Shown: in pieces, positions 44,901 through 53,408 of the stretch | Layout: each line of letters starts with the position of its first letter | How positions within the stretch are numbered: position 1 is the first letter of the stretch | Source: Pseudomonas sp. FP2196 | GTDB taxonomy: Bacteria; Pseudomonadota; Gammaproteobacteria; Pseudomonadales; Pseudomonadaceae | Length of the DNA stretch: 64,000 nt | Assembly (NCBI RefSeq): GCF_030687715.1 | Contig: NZ_CP117445.1 | Coordinates: 4,205,501 to 4,269,500, forward strand | Reading direction: 5' to 3' | The notes under the pieces: model-generated | Seen by the model: the letters and a program-made list of their open reading frames with translations, nothing else | The model's database searches: none | Told to the model about the DNA's origin: nothing | Position numbers and translations under genes: made by a program

Positions 44901-45598
44901 TGTGTCAGCAACTGGAATTCCTGGGCCATCACTTCAGCCTCGCCGAGAACGGCCGCAGCGGACTTGAACGGTGGATGGAAGGCGGCTTTGATCTGGTGAT
45001 TGTCGACTGCAACATGCCATTGATGAACGGTTATGAGCTGACCCGTGCCATTCGCCAGCAGGAGCTGCAGAACCGCTGGTCGCCCTGCACCGTGCTGGGT
45101 TTCACGGCCAATGCGCAACCCGAAGAAATACAACGCTGCAAACAGGCCGGCATGGACGACTGCCTGTTCAAACCCTTGAGCCTGAGTCTCCTCAGCCAGT
45201 GGGTCGACGGCATCACTCCAGTGTCGCAGCCTGCGGCATTCAACCTGCAAAGCCTTAACCTGTTGACCGGCGGCAACCCGGCACAGGCCCGAAGACTGCT
45301 GGTCGAGCTGCTAAAAAGCAGCCGTCTCGACCGACAGGAACTGCTCGCGCTATCGCCGCAACAAGATCGCGGGGCGTTGGCCGTAGTCGCTCACAAAATC
45401 AAGGGTGCCGCGCGCATCGCGCAGGCGACGCAGGTGATCGAATGTTGCAATGCCCTTGAACAGGCCTGCGCGCAGGCTTTGCCAACAGATGAGATCGCCC
45501 GCCTCTGCGAGGCGAGCAACAGGGCGATGCTCGAACTGGAGCAAGCCTTGCAACAACAATTGGCGTTGTCTGACCAAAGCACAATGAGCTTGCCTTAA
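41954..45598 (+). CDS. rocS2: BvgS/EvgS-type hybrid sensor kinase (RocS2-like)
   Basis: A 1214-residue membrane phosphorelay kinase. Order: signal-anchor helix (10-30), two periplasmic Venus-flytrap SBP_bac_3 domains (about 60-290 with LGTSAPDYPPFDMT, and 300-540 with VVRVVVNEAFAPLTFFDNDG), membrane helix (about 545-560), PAS (580-700), HisKA with His726 in TMSHEIRTPMNA, HATPase (SGAGLGLVISRNLCEMMGG), receiver with Asp1018 in IVDCNMPLMNGYE, and a C-terminal Hpt with His1147 in VVAHKIKGAARIA. This is the complete His-Asp-His chain of BvgS. In P. aeruginosa the Roc2 system controls cup fimbriae and efflux; here that is inference. ATG at 41954; a GTG at 41942 overlapping the regulator stop is an alternative. 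Confidence 0.87.
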   Translation: MPSRLKDYLIALCAGLYLSANVFAMPGASADYVLLSRSASESVPVALEQSQRQWLHERSELILGTSAPDYPPFDMTVSGKEYEGLTADYAGILSQATGLPIRVQRFPSRDAAIRALVDGQVDLLGTANGFEASNASLALSTPYAIDQPVLVTREGETRSLSEGLAGLRLSMVYHYLPLPEVKALYPKALITCYPSYQNAINAVAFDQADVFLGDTISTHYMINKGYLNNVRMANFGKQEAQGFGFAVRQNNPHLLGIIDTVLKAVPSNERDNIAKRWSAGSDLLLTDQKMQLTQREEAWLKQHPVVRVVVNEAFAPLTFFDNDGNFRGISADLLELIRLRTGLRFEIRRSRNDADMIKQLDSHQADLIAALLPTAEREKALNFSRPYLENSYVLLTRKSADGPTNLGQLKGKPLAIAQGNPMVEYLRREFPLIRLIETADTFSAVSLLAEGHVDGAVNSLVIANYFISSRIFDHPLQITTTIGTGQAAFSLATARDNKELASIIDKALLSIAPEELGVINGRWRGYATASQNIWHNYQRLFYQMITAACMVLLLLLAWNAYMRHQIKQRQAAERALNDQFEFMRSLVNGTPHPIYVRDRQGLLQSCNDSYLEAFNAKREDVIGKSVMQGTLSNAFEAQAFQADYQRVVAEGTPLVLDRPLHIGNRRLTIYHWILPYRDSSGDVKGIIGGWIDISERRQLFEDLRAAKEQADEANRAKSTFLATMSHEIRTPMNAVIGMLELTLRRMDTQHPDRSSIDTAYHSAKDLLGLIGDILDIARIESGRLSLCPERVNLVDMVASVARIFDGLARQKNLALQVIVNPPDLAVDVDLDPLRFKQVLSNLVSNAIKFTEHGHVRITLDLMNTEMPARALMQLTVQDSGVGISAEDQQRLFEPFAQAENSHQQARSGAGLGLVISRNLCEMMGGQLQLSSQPGIGTQVCVSLPLETLPVQVSATRNETALKTSLTPLRVLVVDDHPANRLLMCQQLEFLGHHFSLAENGRSGLERWMEGGFDLVIVDCNMPLMNGYELTRAIRQQELQNRWSPCTVLGFTANAQPEEIQRCKQAGMDDCLFKPLSLSLLSQWVDGITPVSQPAAFNLQSLNLLTGGNPAQARRLLVELLKSSRLDRQELLALSPQQDRGALAVVAHKIKGAARIAQATQVIECCNALEQACAQALPTDEIARLCEASNRAMLELEQALQQQLALSDQSTMSLP

Positions 45599-45645
45599 CT
45601 ATGCTTGGCGCTGAGCAGTGAGTTAACCATCATGGAGAACCCGAA

Positions 45646-48591
45646 ATGCCCAGCTCACTGCAACCAGACCAACGCCGCTTTCCGCTGCACGTGCACATCA
45701 GTGTGATGTTCACGTTTCTCCTGTTACTTACCGGCGTGGTGCTGGGACTATTCAATTATCGCCAGACGACGCAGATCATCCTGTCGAGCAGCGAGAAACT
45801 GTTCGATCGGATCGAGCAGGAAGTGCGCTTGGACATGTCCGCCACCTATCAGCCGATTCGTCACCTGCTGAGCCTGCTGGCAGACAATCCCGCTACCCGG
45901 GCTTCGGGGCTTGAACAACGATTGCCGCTGCTCAGGCCGTTCAGCCAGTCACTGACGGACAATCCGAACCTCGCTTCGCTGTATCTGGGTTATGCCAACG
46001 GCGATTTCTTCATGGTGCGCCCGCTACGCAACGCGGCCCTGAAAACACTGCTCAGCGCCCCCGAAACGGCGGCGTATCAGGTCTGGAGCATCGAGCATGA
46101 CCCGCGCGGCGAAGTGCGCTCGCAGTCACTGTTCTTCGATCAGGCATTGACGCCGATCAGCCGGCAGGACAATCCCGGGGATCCCTACGATCCGCGCGAC
46201 CGCGCCTGGTTCATCAATGCCCGCCAGCAAACCGAACAAATCACCACAGAGCCCTACGTCTTTTTCTCAACCCACAACGTCGGCACTACGTTGGCCCGAC
46301 GCAGCGGCGAAGACGCGGTCATCGGCGCCGATCTGACGCTGGCAGCCCTGTCTGCCACCTTGCATAAACATGTCGTCACACCGTCCACCGAAATCGCCCT
46401 GTTCGATTCCGACGGCAACGCCGTGGCCTACCCCGACAGTAGCCGACTGATAGTCGATGACAGCACCGCACGCCTGGCAAAAGTGGCTGACTTGAGTCCG
46501 AGCCTCAATATGCTGCTGTCCGCTGAGCACACCGGCAATCGTCTGAATGCCGATGGCCGGCAATGGATTGTCGCCCGCAGCAGCATTCAGGAAGGCGGTC
46601 CGAAAGGTTTGCAGCTGGCATTGCTGGTGCCGGAAGACGAATTGCTGGCCGATGCCTATCACATGCGCTGGCAAGGTGCGCTGATCACCCTCGCCACTTT
46701 GCTGTTGTGCCTGCCACTGGGCTGGCTGATCTCACGAATTCTGGTCAAGCCATTGCACGCGCTGGTCAAGGAAGCCGATGCGATTCGCAGTTTCGACTTC
46801 AATTTTCCGCTGGCTCGACGCTCGCCGGTGCTGGAAGTCGATCAGTTGAGCGTGTCGATGGCGCGGATGAAAGACACCTTGGCGAGCTTCTTCCGGATCA
46901 CCGACAGTCTGTGCGCCGAAACCCGATTCGCACCGCTGCTGCAACGGGTGCTGTTTGAAACGGTGCAGATCGCCCAGGCTCAGGCAGGGCTGATTTATCT
47001 GCGTGAACACGACGGCAGTCGCATGGAGCCTTACGGTCTGGTAATCGATGGCGCGCCACAAGCACTGGAGGCGTTCGACATTCAGGGCCAGGACCTGCAA
47101 GAGCGCGCGGGTCCGGCGTGGTTTGAACAACTGGTCAGCGCCGACAACGTGGTGAGCAACTTTGGTTTCGAAAACGCCGGGGATTTACAGAAAGTGCTGC
47201 TGGCAATGGCAGCGCCGAGGATCCATCTCATCGGTATCCGTCTGCGCAACCGCCACAACGAAACCATCGGCCTTTTGATCCTGTTGATCAACGACAGCGG
47301 CACCCCGGCCGATCTGGAAAAACTGCGCCCCGACCGTATCGCCTTCTTGCAAGCGGTGTCCGGCGCTGCGGCGGTGAGCATCGAGAGCCAGCGCCTGCAA
47401 GCCAGACAGAAGCAATTACTCGATGCCTTCATTCAGTTGCTCGCCGGGGCCATCGACGCCAAGAGCCCGTACACCGGCGGACATTGCCAACGCGTACCGG
47501 AACTGACGCTGATGCTCGCTCAAGCGGCGGCAGCGAGTCGGGCGCCCGCCTTCAGCACTTATCAGCCCAGCGAAGACGAATGGGAAGCCTTGCACATTGC
47601 CGCGTGGCTGCACGACTGCGGCAAGGTCACGACGCCAGAATACGTAGTCGACAAAGCCACCAAACTGGAAACCATCAACGACCGCATCCACGAGATCCGA
47701 ACCCGTTTCGAAGTGCTCAAGCGCGATGCCTGGATCAATTACTGGCAGGCGCTGGCCCTGGGTGGAGACGAAGCGACCCTGGCCGAAATGCGTGAGCAGA
47801 CCTTGTGCGCACTGGACGCAGACTTTGCCTTTGTCGCCCGTTGCAACCTGGGCAGCGAAGCGATGGCCGAGGAAGATTTGCAGCGTCTGAAGGATCTGTC
47901 CCAACGCACCTGGCTGCGCACGCTGGACGACCGCTTGGGCGTGTCGTGGGAAGAAAACAAGCGTCAGGCCCGAACCCCTGCGCCAAACTTGCCGGTCAGT
48001 GAAAAGCTGCTGGCGGACAAGCCTGAACATTTGCTCGATCGCGATAAAAACGAGTTGATCCCCGAAGACAATCCGTGGGGCTTCAAGCTGGATGTGCCGC
48101 GCCACAAATACAATCGCGGCGAGTTGTACAACCTGAGCATCGCCCGCGGCACACTGACCCGCGAAGAGCGCTACATCATCAATCACCACATGGTGCAGAC
48201 GATCATGATGCTCAGTCACCTGCCCTTCCCCGGCCACCTCGACAGCATTGCCGAAATCGCTGGTGGACATCATGAAAAAATGGACGGCACCGGCTACCCG
48301 AAACGCCTGAAGCGCGAAGAAATGAGCCTGCCGGCACGGATGATGGCGATCGCCGATATTTTTGAGGCGCTGACCGCTGCCGATCGCCCGTACAAGAAAG
48401 CCAAGTCATTGAGCGAGGCATTGGGAATCATGGCGACCATGTGCCGCGAGGCACATATTGATGCGCAGCTGTTTGGCTTGTTCATCAATGACGGCGTGTA
48501 CATGCAGTACGCCGTGCGTTTTCTCGATCCACGGCAGATCGATACGGTGGATACGGCCAGCCTGTTGCACAAGGCTGGCCTGAGCGCATGA
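45646..48591 (+). CDS. Cache-HAMP-GAF-HD-GYP phosphodiesterase-type protein
   Basis: A 981-residue inner-membrane signalling protein. A membrane helix (about 18-37) is followed by a periplasmic dCache-like region (40-340, with DPYDPRDRAWFINARQ), a second helix (about 345-368), HAMP, a GAF-like domain (about 430-590) and an HD-GYP domain. The domain keeps His656-Asp657 (HDCGK), His847-type INHHM and HHEKMDGTGYP (875-885), so it may hydrolyse c-di-GMP. About 160 residues are inserted between the HDCGK segment and the next metal-ligand helix. ATG at 45646 follows GGAGAACCCGAA. It begins 47 bases after the RocS2-like gene on the same strand, so co-transcription is likely. Confidence 0.88.
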   Translation: MPSSLQPDQRRFPLHVHISVMFTFLLLLTGVVLGLFNYRQTTQIILSSSEKLFDRIEQEVRLDMSATYQPIRHLLSLLADNPATRASGLEQRLPLLRPFSQSLTDNPNLASLYLGYANGDFFMVRPLRNAALKTLLSAPETAAYQVWSIEHDPRGEVRSQSLFFDQALTPISRQDNPGDPYDPRDRAWFINARQQTEQITTEPYVFFSTHNVGTTLARRSGEDAVIGADLTLAALSATLHKHVVTPSTEIALFDSDGNAVAYPDSSRLIVDDSTARLAKVADLSPSLNMLLSAEHTGNRLNADGRQWIVARSSIQEGGPKGLQLALLVPEDELLADAYHMRWQGALITLATLLLCLPLGWLISRILVKPLHALVKEADAIRSFDFNFPLARRSPVLEVDQLSVSMARMKDTLASFFRITDSLCAETRFAPLLQRVLFETVQIAQAQAGLIYLREHDGSRMEPYGLVIDGAPQALEAFDIQGQDLQERAGPAWFEQLVSADNVVSNFGFENAGDLQKVLLAMAAPRIHLIGIRLRNRHNETIGLLILLINDSGTPADLEKLRPDRIAFLQAVSGAAAVSIESQRLQARQKQLLDAFIQLLAGAIDAKSPYTGGHCQRVPELTLMLAQAAAASRAPAFSTYQPSEDEWEALHIAAWLHDCGKVTTPEYVVDKATKLETINDRIHEIRTRFEVLKRDAWINYWQALALGGDEATLAEMREQTLCALDADFAFVARCNLGSEAMAEEDLQRLKDLSQRTWLRTLDDRLGVSWEENKRQARTPAPNLPVSEKLLADKPEHLLDRDKNELIPEDNPWGFKLDVPRHKYNRGELYNLSIARGTLTREERYIINHHMVQTIMMLSHLPFPGHLDSIAEIAGGHHEKMDGTGYPKRLKREEMSLPARMMAIADIFEALTAADRPYKKAKSLSEALGIMATMCREAHIDAQLFGLFINDGVYMQYAVRFLDPRQIDTVDTASLLHKAGLSA

Positions 48592-49074
48592 TCAGCAGTC
48601 GGTCAGTCGCAGGAAGATCGCCGCCAGGTGCTCGATGCCGGCTTGGTCGTGCACACCGAAACGAGCGAGTTTCGGGCTGTCGAGGTCCAGAACACCGATC
48701 AGGCGACCGTCCTTGACCAACGGCACCACCAGTTCGCTGTTCGAAGCGCTGTCACAGGCGATATGGCCGGGAAACGCGTGCACATCTTCAACCCGCTGTG
48801 TCTGCAGGCTGGCCGCCGCCGCGCCACACACGCCGCGCCCAAACGGAATGCGTACGCAAGCAATCTGGCCCTGGAACGGGCCAAGCACCAGTTCTTCGTT
48901 GCGGTTCAGGTAGAAACCGGCCCAGTTCAGGTCATCGAGCTGGTTGAACAGAAACGCCGAAAACTGCGCGGCGTTGGCGATAAAATCGCGCTCATCCGCC
49001 AACAGCGATTCCAGTTGTGCAGCCAACATGCCATAGCCTTCGAGGCCCTGGCCGCTTTGTTGCAAATCAATCAT
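48592..49074 (-). CDS. msrC: Free methionine-(R)-sulfoxide reductase (GAF domain, fRMsr)
   Basis: A 160-residue single GAF-domain enzyme that reduces free Met-R-sulfoxide. Three family cysteines are present: QIACVRIPFG, GRGVCGAAAA and HIACDSASNSELVVPL. The N-terminal NWAGFYLNRNEELVLGPFQG is typical. Start ATG at 49074 (MIDLQQSGQG) overlaps the stop codon of the upstream ATPase gene (ATGA), so the two are translationally coupled. An open extension to 49131 exists but has no better site. Its 3' end abuts the HD-GYP gene head to head with no room for a long terminator. Confidence 0.88.
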   Translation of the reverse strand: MIDLQQSGQGLEGYGMLAAQLESLLADERDFIANAAQFSAFLFNQLDDLNWAGFYLNRNEELVLGPFQGQIACVRIPFGRGVCGAAAASLQTQRVEDVHAFPGHIACDSASNSELVVPLVKDGRLIGVLDLDSPKLARFGVHDQAGIEHLAAIFLRLTDC

Positions 49075-49961
49075 GGCTTGTGCTCCAACAATTTCAGTCC
49101 CACCCAGTAACGGGCGAATTGGTATGCGCAACGTCCGTTGCGATTACCGCGGCCGGTGGCCCAACGCACGGCGAGGATGTCCAGCTCTTCGTCGCGCTGC
49201 CAGCTCAGACCGGCCTTGGCGGCCAGTTGGCCGACCCAGTGTTCGACGACGTTGAGGAAGTGTTCTTGAGTAAACGGATAAAACGACAACCAAAGACCAA
49301 AACGGTCCGACAGCGCGATCTTGTCTTCCACCGCTTCGCTGGGGTGCAGTTCGCCGTCGACGCGTTTCCAGTTTTCGTTGTCGCTTTCCTTCTCCGGCAC
49401 CAGGTGACGACGGTTGGAAGTGGCGTACAGCAAGACGTTGTCCGGCGCCTGTTCCAGCGAGCCGTCGAGCACGCTTTTGAGTACGCGGTAATCGCCCTCA
49501 CCGGATTCGAACGACAAGTCATCGCAAAACAGCACAAAGCGTTGCGGCAGTTTGCCGATCTGCTCGACCACCCGCGGCAGATCCGCCAGATGATCGCGTT
49601 CGATCTCGATCAGGCGCAGGCCGGCAGCGGCGTGTTCCGCCAGCAAAGCCCGCACCAGCGAAGACTTGCCAGTACCGCGCGAGCCCCAGAGCAACGCGTG
49701 GTTGGCCGGCATGCCATCAAGAAATTGTTGGGTGTTGCGCCCCAGTTGTTCGAGCTGACGATCAACACCGATCAGGTCGGACAGGCGCATGTCGAGGCTG
49801 ACTTCCAGCGGCAGCAGATAGCCGCTGCGGCCGTCGCGTTGCCAGCGCGCGGCCAGACAAGTGCCCCAGTCGATCACCGGCCGTGGTGCCGGCAACAACG
49901 GTTCGATCCGCGCCAGAACCGACTCGGCGCGTTCAAGAAAAGCATTCAATCGGGAATCCAC
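49071..49961 (-). CDS. DUF815-family AAA ATPase
   Basis: A 296-residue P-loop ATPase. The Walker A motif is WGSRGTGKSSLVRALL near residue 103 and Walker B is RFVLFCDDLSFESGEG near 150, with the family segment LDGSLEQAPDNVLLYATSNR carrying sensor residues and SEAVEDKIALSDRFGLWLSF. The family has no settled function. GTG at 49961 follows GAGGAAAAGAC, a strong ribosome-binding site, so a longer open frame to 50021 is rejected. It overlaps the fRMsr gene by four bases. Confidence 0.85.
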   Translation of the reverse strand: MDSRLNAFLERAESVLARIEPLLPAPRPVIDWGTCLAARWQRDGRSGYLLPLEVSLDMRLSDLIGVDRQLEQLGRNTQQFLDGMPANHALLWGSRGTGKSSLVRALLAEHAAAGLRLIEIERDHLADLPRVVEQIGKLPQRFVLFCDDLSFESGEGDYRVLKSVLDGSLEQAPDNVLLYATSNRRHLVPEKESDNENWKRVDGELHPSEAVEDKIALSDRFGLWLSFYPFTQEHFLNVVEHWVGQLAAKAGLSWQRDEELDILAVRWATGRGNRNGRCAYQFARYWVGLKLLEHKP

Positions 49962-50085
49962 GTCTTTTCCTCGGGCACGTTCACAGTGATGATGGCGATC
50001 CAGCGACGACTCGCGGATCAAAATTCCCGCCCCGTGCCTTGTTACAAGGCGATTCGGGAACCTCGGTATCGATACATGATCGACT

Positions 50086-52449
50086 ATGCTTGAGCAGCGA
50101 AGGGAAACGGAAGTGGTTCAACACCCCATGGATATCAAATTCACCCACCGGCTGTCGTACAAACAAGCCAGGCTTACTGTGCTGGTCGGGTTCATTCTGG
50201 GCACGCTGCTCAGCCTGCTGCAAATCGGCATCGATTATGCCAGCGAAGACGCCTCCATCAACCGTGAAATCATGTCTTTGCTGGAAATCAGCCACAACCC
50301 GGCATCACGTATCGCCTACAACATCGATGCCGAACTGGCTCAGGAACTCACCCTGGGCCTGTTGCGTTCACCGGCAATCATTTCGGCGCAGTTGACCGAC
50401 AACAACAATACCGTGCTGGCCAGCGTCAAACGCCCTGAGCTGCAAAGCAGCTATCGAATGATCAGTGACTTCCTGTTCGGTGCCAAACGCCAGTTCGAAG
50501 ATCGCCTGTATCTGGACCATCTACCCAACGAATCGCTGGGTGTCTTGAGCCTGGAAGTGGACACCTATGCCTTCGGCAGCCGCTTCCTGCGCCGGGCCGA
50601 GATCACCCTGCTCAACGGGTTCGCCCGCAGCCTCATCCTCACCGGGCTCCTGTTGGCGCTGTTCTACGTGATGCTCACCAAACCGCTGGTGCGGGTGATT
50701 CGCGAACTCAGCGGGCGCGATCCGCGCAACGCCGAAGCGACCACGCTGGAGTGTCCGGCCGGACACGCCAACGATGAAATCGGCGTACTGGTCAAAGTCG
50801 CCAATCAGCAATTCGAGAACATCGCCACCGAGATCCAGCAGCGGCGCAACGCGGAAAACCGTCTGACCGACTACCTCGGCCAACTGGAAACCATCGTTTC
50901 GGCGCGAACTGCCGAACTCAAGGCCATCAACGCGCGGCTCAGCCAGTCCAATGCGGAACTCGAAGTCGCCCGCAGCACGGCGCTGGAAATGGCCGAAGCC
51001 CGCTCGGCGTTCCTCGCCAACATGAGCCATGAAATCCGCACGCCGCTCAACGGCCTGCTGGGGATGATTGCGTTGTCGCTCGACGGGCCACTGAACGCCG
51101 AGCAGCAGCAACAACTGTCGATCGCCCACGACTCGGGAAAAGTGCTGGTGGAGTTGCTCAACGATATTCTCGACCTGTCGAAGTTCGATGCCGGGCAACT
51201 GGAGCTTGAACACATTCCGTTCGATCTCGGCTCATTGATCGAAGACACCGCCAACCTGCTCTCGCAAAACGCGGCGCCGAGCGTCGAGCTGACCTGCCTG
51301 ATCGATCCGCATTTTCCGGCGCTGGTACTGGGGGATCCGACCCGGGTCCGACAGATCGTCAGCAACCTGTTGTCCAACGCGCTGAAATTCACTCGCTTCG
51401 GTCGGGTCGATGTGCGCTTGTCGGCCTACCAGGATGGCGTGCGTATCGAAGTCTGCGACACCGGTATCGGCATCGCCCAGGAAGCCCAGGTGAAAATCTT
51501 CCAGCCGTTCACTCAGGCGGGCGCAGGTATCACCCGTCAGTATGGCGGCACAGGTCTGGGGCTGGCGCTGACGTACAACCTCTGTGAAGCGATGCGGGGG
51601 CGCCTGACCATCAGTTCCGAGACCGGTTTCGGCAGTCAGTTCTGCGCCGAACTGCCACTGCCCTGCCATACCCGCGCGCTGGCTCCGGCGCCGCTGCGTG
51701 GCAAAATACTCGCCATCACCCCGGCCAGCAGTGGCCTCGCCGAGCTGTTGCAAAGTCTGCTGCCGGTCTGGGGGCTTGAATATGCACAACGCACCATCGA
51801 CGACTCGCTGCTGGGTGTGACGCCGGACGTTGTGATTACCGATTGTCCGGAGTGTCTGTTCGGGCTGCGTCCTACACTCGGCACGCCCATTCTGCTGGTG
51901 ACGGCCTATGGCAGTTTTCTGCCCAGCGAAGAGGCGACAGCCCTCGCCCCACTGCAACAGCAGGCACGACCGCTGGCGCGTAACGCGCTCTACCAGAACC
52001 TGCGACGGACCCTGCAACCGGACCTGGCCACTATCAGCGACGCACAGCTGGAAACTTCGCCATCCATACAACGCGGTCGGGTGCTGCTGGTCGAAGACAA
52101 CCCGGTCAATCAACTGGTCGCCAAAGGCATGCTCGGCAAACTCGGCTGTGATGTCATCGTCGCCGCCCATGGCGCCGAAGCACTGGATCAGTTGGAATAT
52201 CACGCCTTCGATCTGGTGCTGATGGACTGCAACATGCCGGTCATGGATGGCTACGAGGCGAGCCGACAGATCCGCCAGAGCGGGCGATGGCCGGACCTGC
52301 CAATCGTTGCCCTGACGGCCAATGCCATGTCTGAAGAACGCGAACGCTGCAGGGCCGCGGGCATGAGCGACTATCTGGCCAAGCCGTTTCGCCGAGAAGA
52401 ACTGGCGGCGTTGCTGGATCAGTGGATTCCTACTAAGACAGCGCCTTGA
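50086..52449 (+). CDS. sagS: Hybrid sensor kinase, SagS-like
   Basis: A membrane hybrid kinase of up to 787 residues. It has a helix (about 29-50), a short periplasmic domain, a second helix (about 180-200), HAMP, a coiled linker, HisKA with His315 in NMSHEIRTPLNG, HATPase (GGTGLGLALTYNLCEAM), a degenerate receiver-like segment (about 535-650) and a C-terminal receiver with Asp714 in LMDCNMPVMDGYE. No Hpt domain is fused. Length, domain order and position next to ospR-gpx-msrB match SagS of P. aeruginosa, which signals through HptB toward biofilm formation; the same wiring is inferred. Start uncertain: ATG 50086, GTG 50113 (best ribosome-binding site, AAGGGAAACGG) or ATG 50128. Confidence 0.85.
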   Translation: MLEQRRETEVVQHPMDIKFTHRLSYKQARLTVLVGFILGTLLSLLQIGIDYASEDASINREIMSLLEISHNPASRIAYNIDAELAQELTLGLLRSPAIISAQLTDNNNTVLASVKRPELQSSYRMISDFLFGAKRQFEDRLYLDHLPNESLGVLSLEVDTYAFGSRFLRRAEITLLNGFARSLILTGLLLALFYVMLTKPLVRVIRELSGRDPRNAEATTLECPAGHANDEIGVLVKVANQQFENIATEIQQRRNAENRLTDYLGQLETIVSARTAELKAINARLSQSNAELEVARSTALEMAEARSAFLANMSHEIRTPLNGLLGMIALSLDGPLNAEQQQQLSIAHDSGKVLVELLNDILDLSKFDAGQLELEHIPFDLGSLIEDTANLLSQNAAPSVELTCLIDPHFPALVLGDPTRVRQIVSNLLSNALKFTRFGRVDVRLSAYQDGVRIEVCDTGIGIAQEAQVKIFQPFTQAGAGITRQYGGTGLGLALTYNLCEAMRGRLTISSETGFGSQFCAELPLPCHTRALAPAPLRGKILAITPASSGLAELLQSLLPVWGLEYAQRTIDDSLLGVTPDVVITDCPECLFGLRPTLGTPILLVTAYGSFLPSEEATALAPLQQQARPLARNALYQNLRRTLQPDLATISDAQLETSPSIQRGRVLLVEDNPVNQLVAKGMLGKLGCDVIVAAHGAEALDQLEYHAFDLVLMDCNMPVMDGYEASRQIRQSGRWPDLPIVALTANAMSEERERCRAAGMSDYLAKPFRREELAALLDQWIPTKTAP

Positions 52450-52894
52450 TCTGCCCCAGTAACTGATCGAGACCGTCGCGCAATTCGTTGAGCCGGTCCA
52501 GATCGACCCCGCTGTCGCACAGCAGGCGGGCCTTGAGCGGCCCGACCTGCTCGCGCAGCAACTGCCCTTCTGGCGTCAGACTCAAATGCACTTCACGCTC
52601 ATCGCGCGCCGAGCGCTGACGCTGAACCAGTTGCAAATGCTCCAGACGCTTGAGCAATGGCGTCAGCGTTCCGGAATCCAGCGTCAGACGCTCACCCAAA
52701 GCCTTGACGGTCGGTTGCTCCGGCGTGCACTCCTGCCATTCCCACAAAACCAGCATCGCCAGATATTGCGGATACGTCAGGCCAAGCTGATCAAGCATCG
52801 GCTTATAGCCGCGAATCACCGCCCGGGACGCGGCATACAACTTGAAGCACAACTGACTGTCGAGCTTCAGCGAATCGACGGTCAGTTTACTCAT
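52433..52894 (-). CDS. ospR: MarR/OhrR-type thiol peroxide sensor (OspR-like)
   Basis: A 153-residue MarR-family repressor. Near the N terminus [18 protein letters not shown] carries Cys16, the reactive cysteine of OhrR-type sensors; the winged helix-turn-helix includes [20 protein letters not shown] and [15 protein letters not shown]. In P. aeruginosa OspR, adjacent to the glutathione peroxidase gene, represses that gene and itself until oxidised. Here it lies downstream of gpx with an ATGA overlap, so both are one transcript behind a dyad-covered promoter. Its 3' end overlaps the convergent sagS-like gene by 17 bases. Confidence 0.86.
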   Translation of the reverse strand: MSKLTVDSLKLDSQLCFKLYAASRAVIRGYKPMLDQLGLTYPQYLAMLVLWEWQECTPEQPTVKALGERLTLDSGTLTPLLKRLEHLQLVQRQRSARDEREVHLSLTPEGQLLREQVGPLKARLLCDSGVDLDRLNELRDGLDQLLGQIKALS

Positions 52895-53376
52895 TTGAGC
52901 AGGGCTTCGATCTCGCGGCTCAGATCCTGCGGCTTGGTGGCCGGGGCGAAGCGCTTGACCAACTGACCGTCCTTGCCGATCAGGAACTTGGTGAAATTCC
53001 ATTTGATGCCTTGGGAACCGAGCAGCCCCGGTGCACGTTTCTTCAACTGCACGAACAGCGGATGGGCACCGGCGCCGTTGACTTCGATCTTCTTGAACAG
53101 CGGGAAGCTGACACCGAAATTCAGTTCGCAGAACTCGCTGATCGCGCCCTCGTTGCCCGGTTCCTGCTTGCCGAACTGGTTGCACGGAAAACCGAGCACT
53201 ACCAGACCTTGATCCTTGTAGGTCTGCCACAGCGCTTCCAGACCTTTGTATTGCGGGGTGAAACCGCACTTGCTGGCGGTATTGACCACCAGCACGGCTT
53301 TGCCGGCGAAATCGGCCAGGGTCTTTTGCTCACCCTTGATGGTGGTGCACGGGATATTCAGCAGGTTGTCGCTCAT
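52891..53376 (-). CDS. gpx: Glutathione peroxidase
   Basis: A 161-residue thiol peroxidase of the GPx family. The peroxidatic Cys lies in VVNTASKCGFTPQYKGLEAL (Cys, not selenocysteine), followed by the GFPCNQFGKQEPG motif with its Gln and the WNFTKFLIGKDGQ motif with Trp and Asn. It reduces peroxides using glutathione or thioredoxin. Start ATG at 53376 (MSDNLLNIPC) is favoured over the longer frame to 53427. It is first in an operon with the OspR-like repressor gene. Confidence 0.92.
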   Translation of the reverse strand: MSDNLLNIPCTTIKGEQKTLADFAGKAVLVVNTASKCGFTPQYKGLEALWQTYKDQGLVVLGFPCNQFGKQEPGNEGAISEFCELNFGVSFPLFKKIEVNGAGAHPLFVQLKKRAPGLLGSQGIKWNFTKFLIGKDGQLVKRFAPATKPQDLSREIEALLK

Positions 53377-53408
53377 TGTCGGCGCTCTGAAATCAGGAAG
53401 AAGCCGTA

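Noticed and set aside
43292..45250. A 652-codon minus-strand frame opposite the rocS2-like gene
   Set aside because: Antisense to the PAS, HisKA, ATPase and receiver domains, which are unambiguous on the plus strand.
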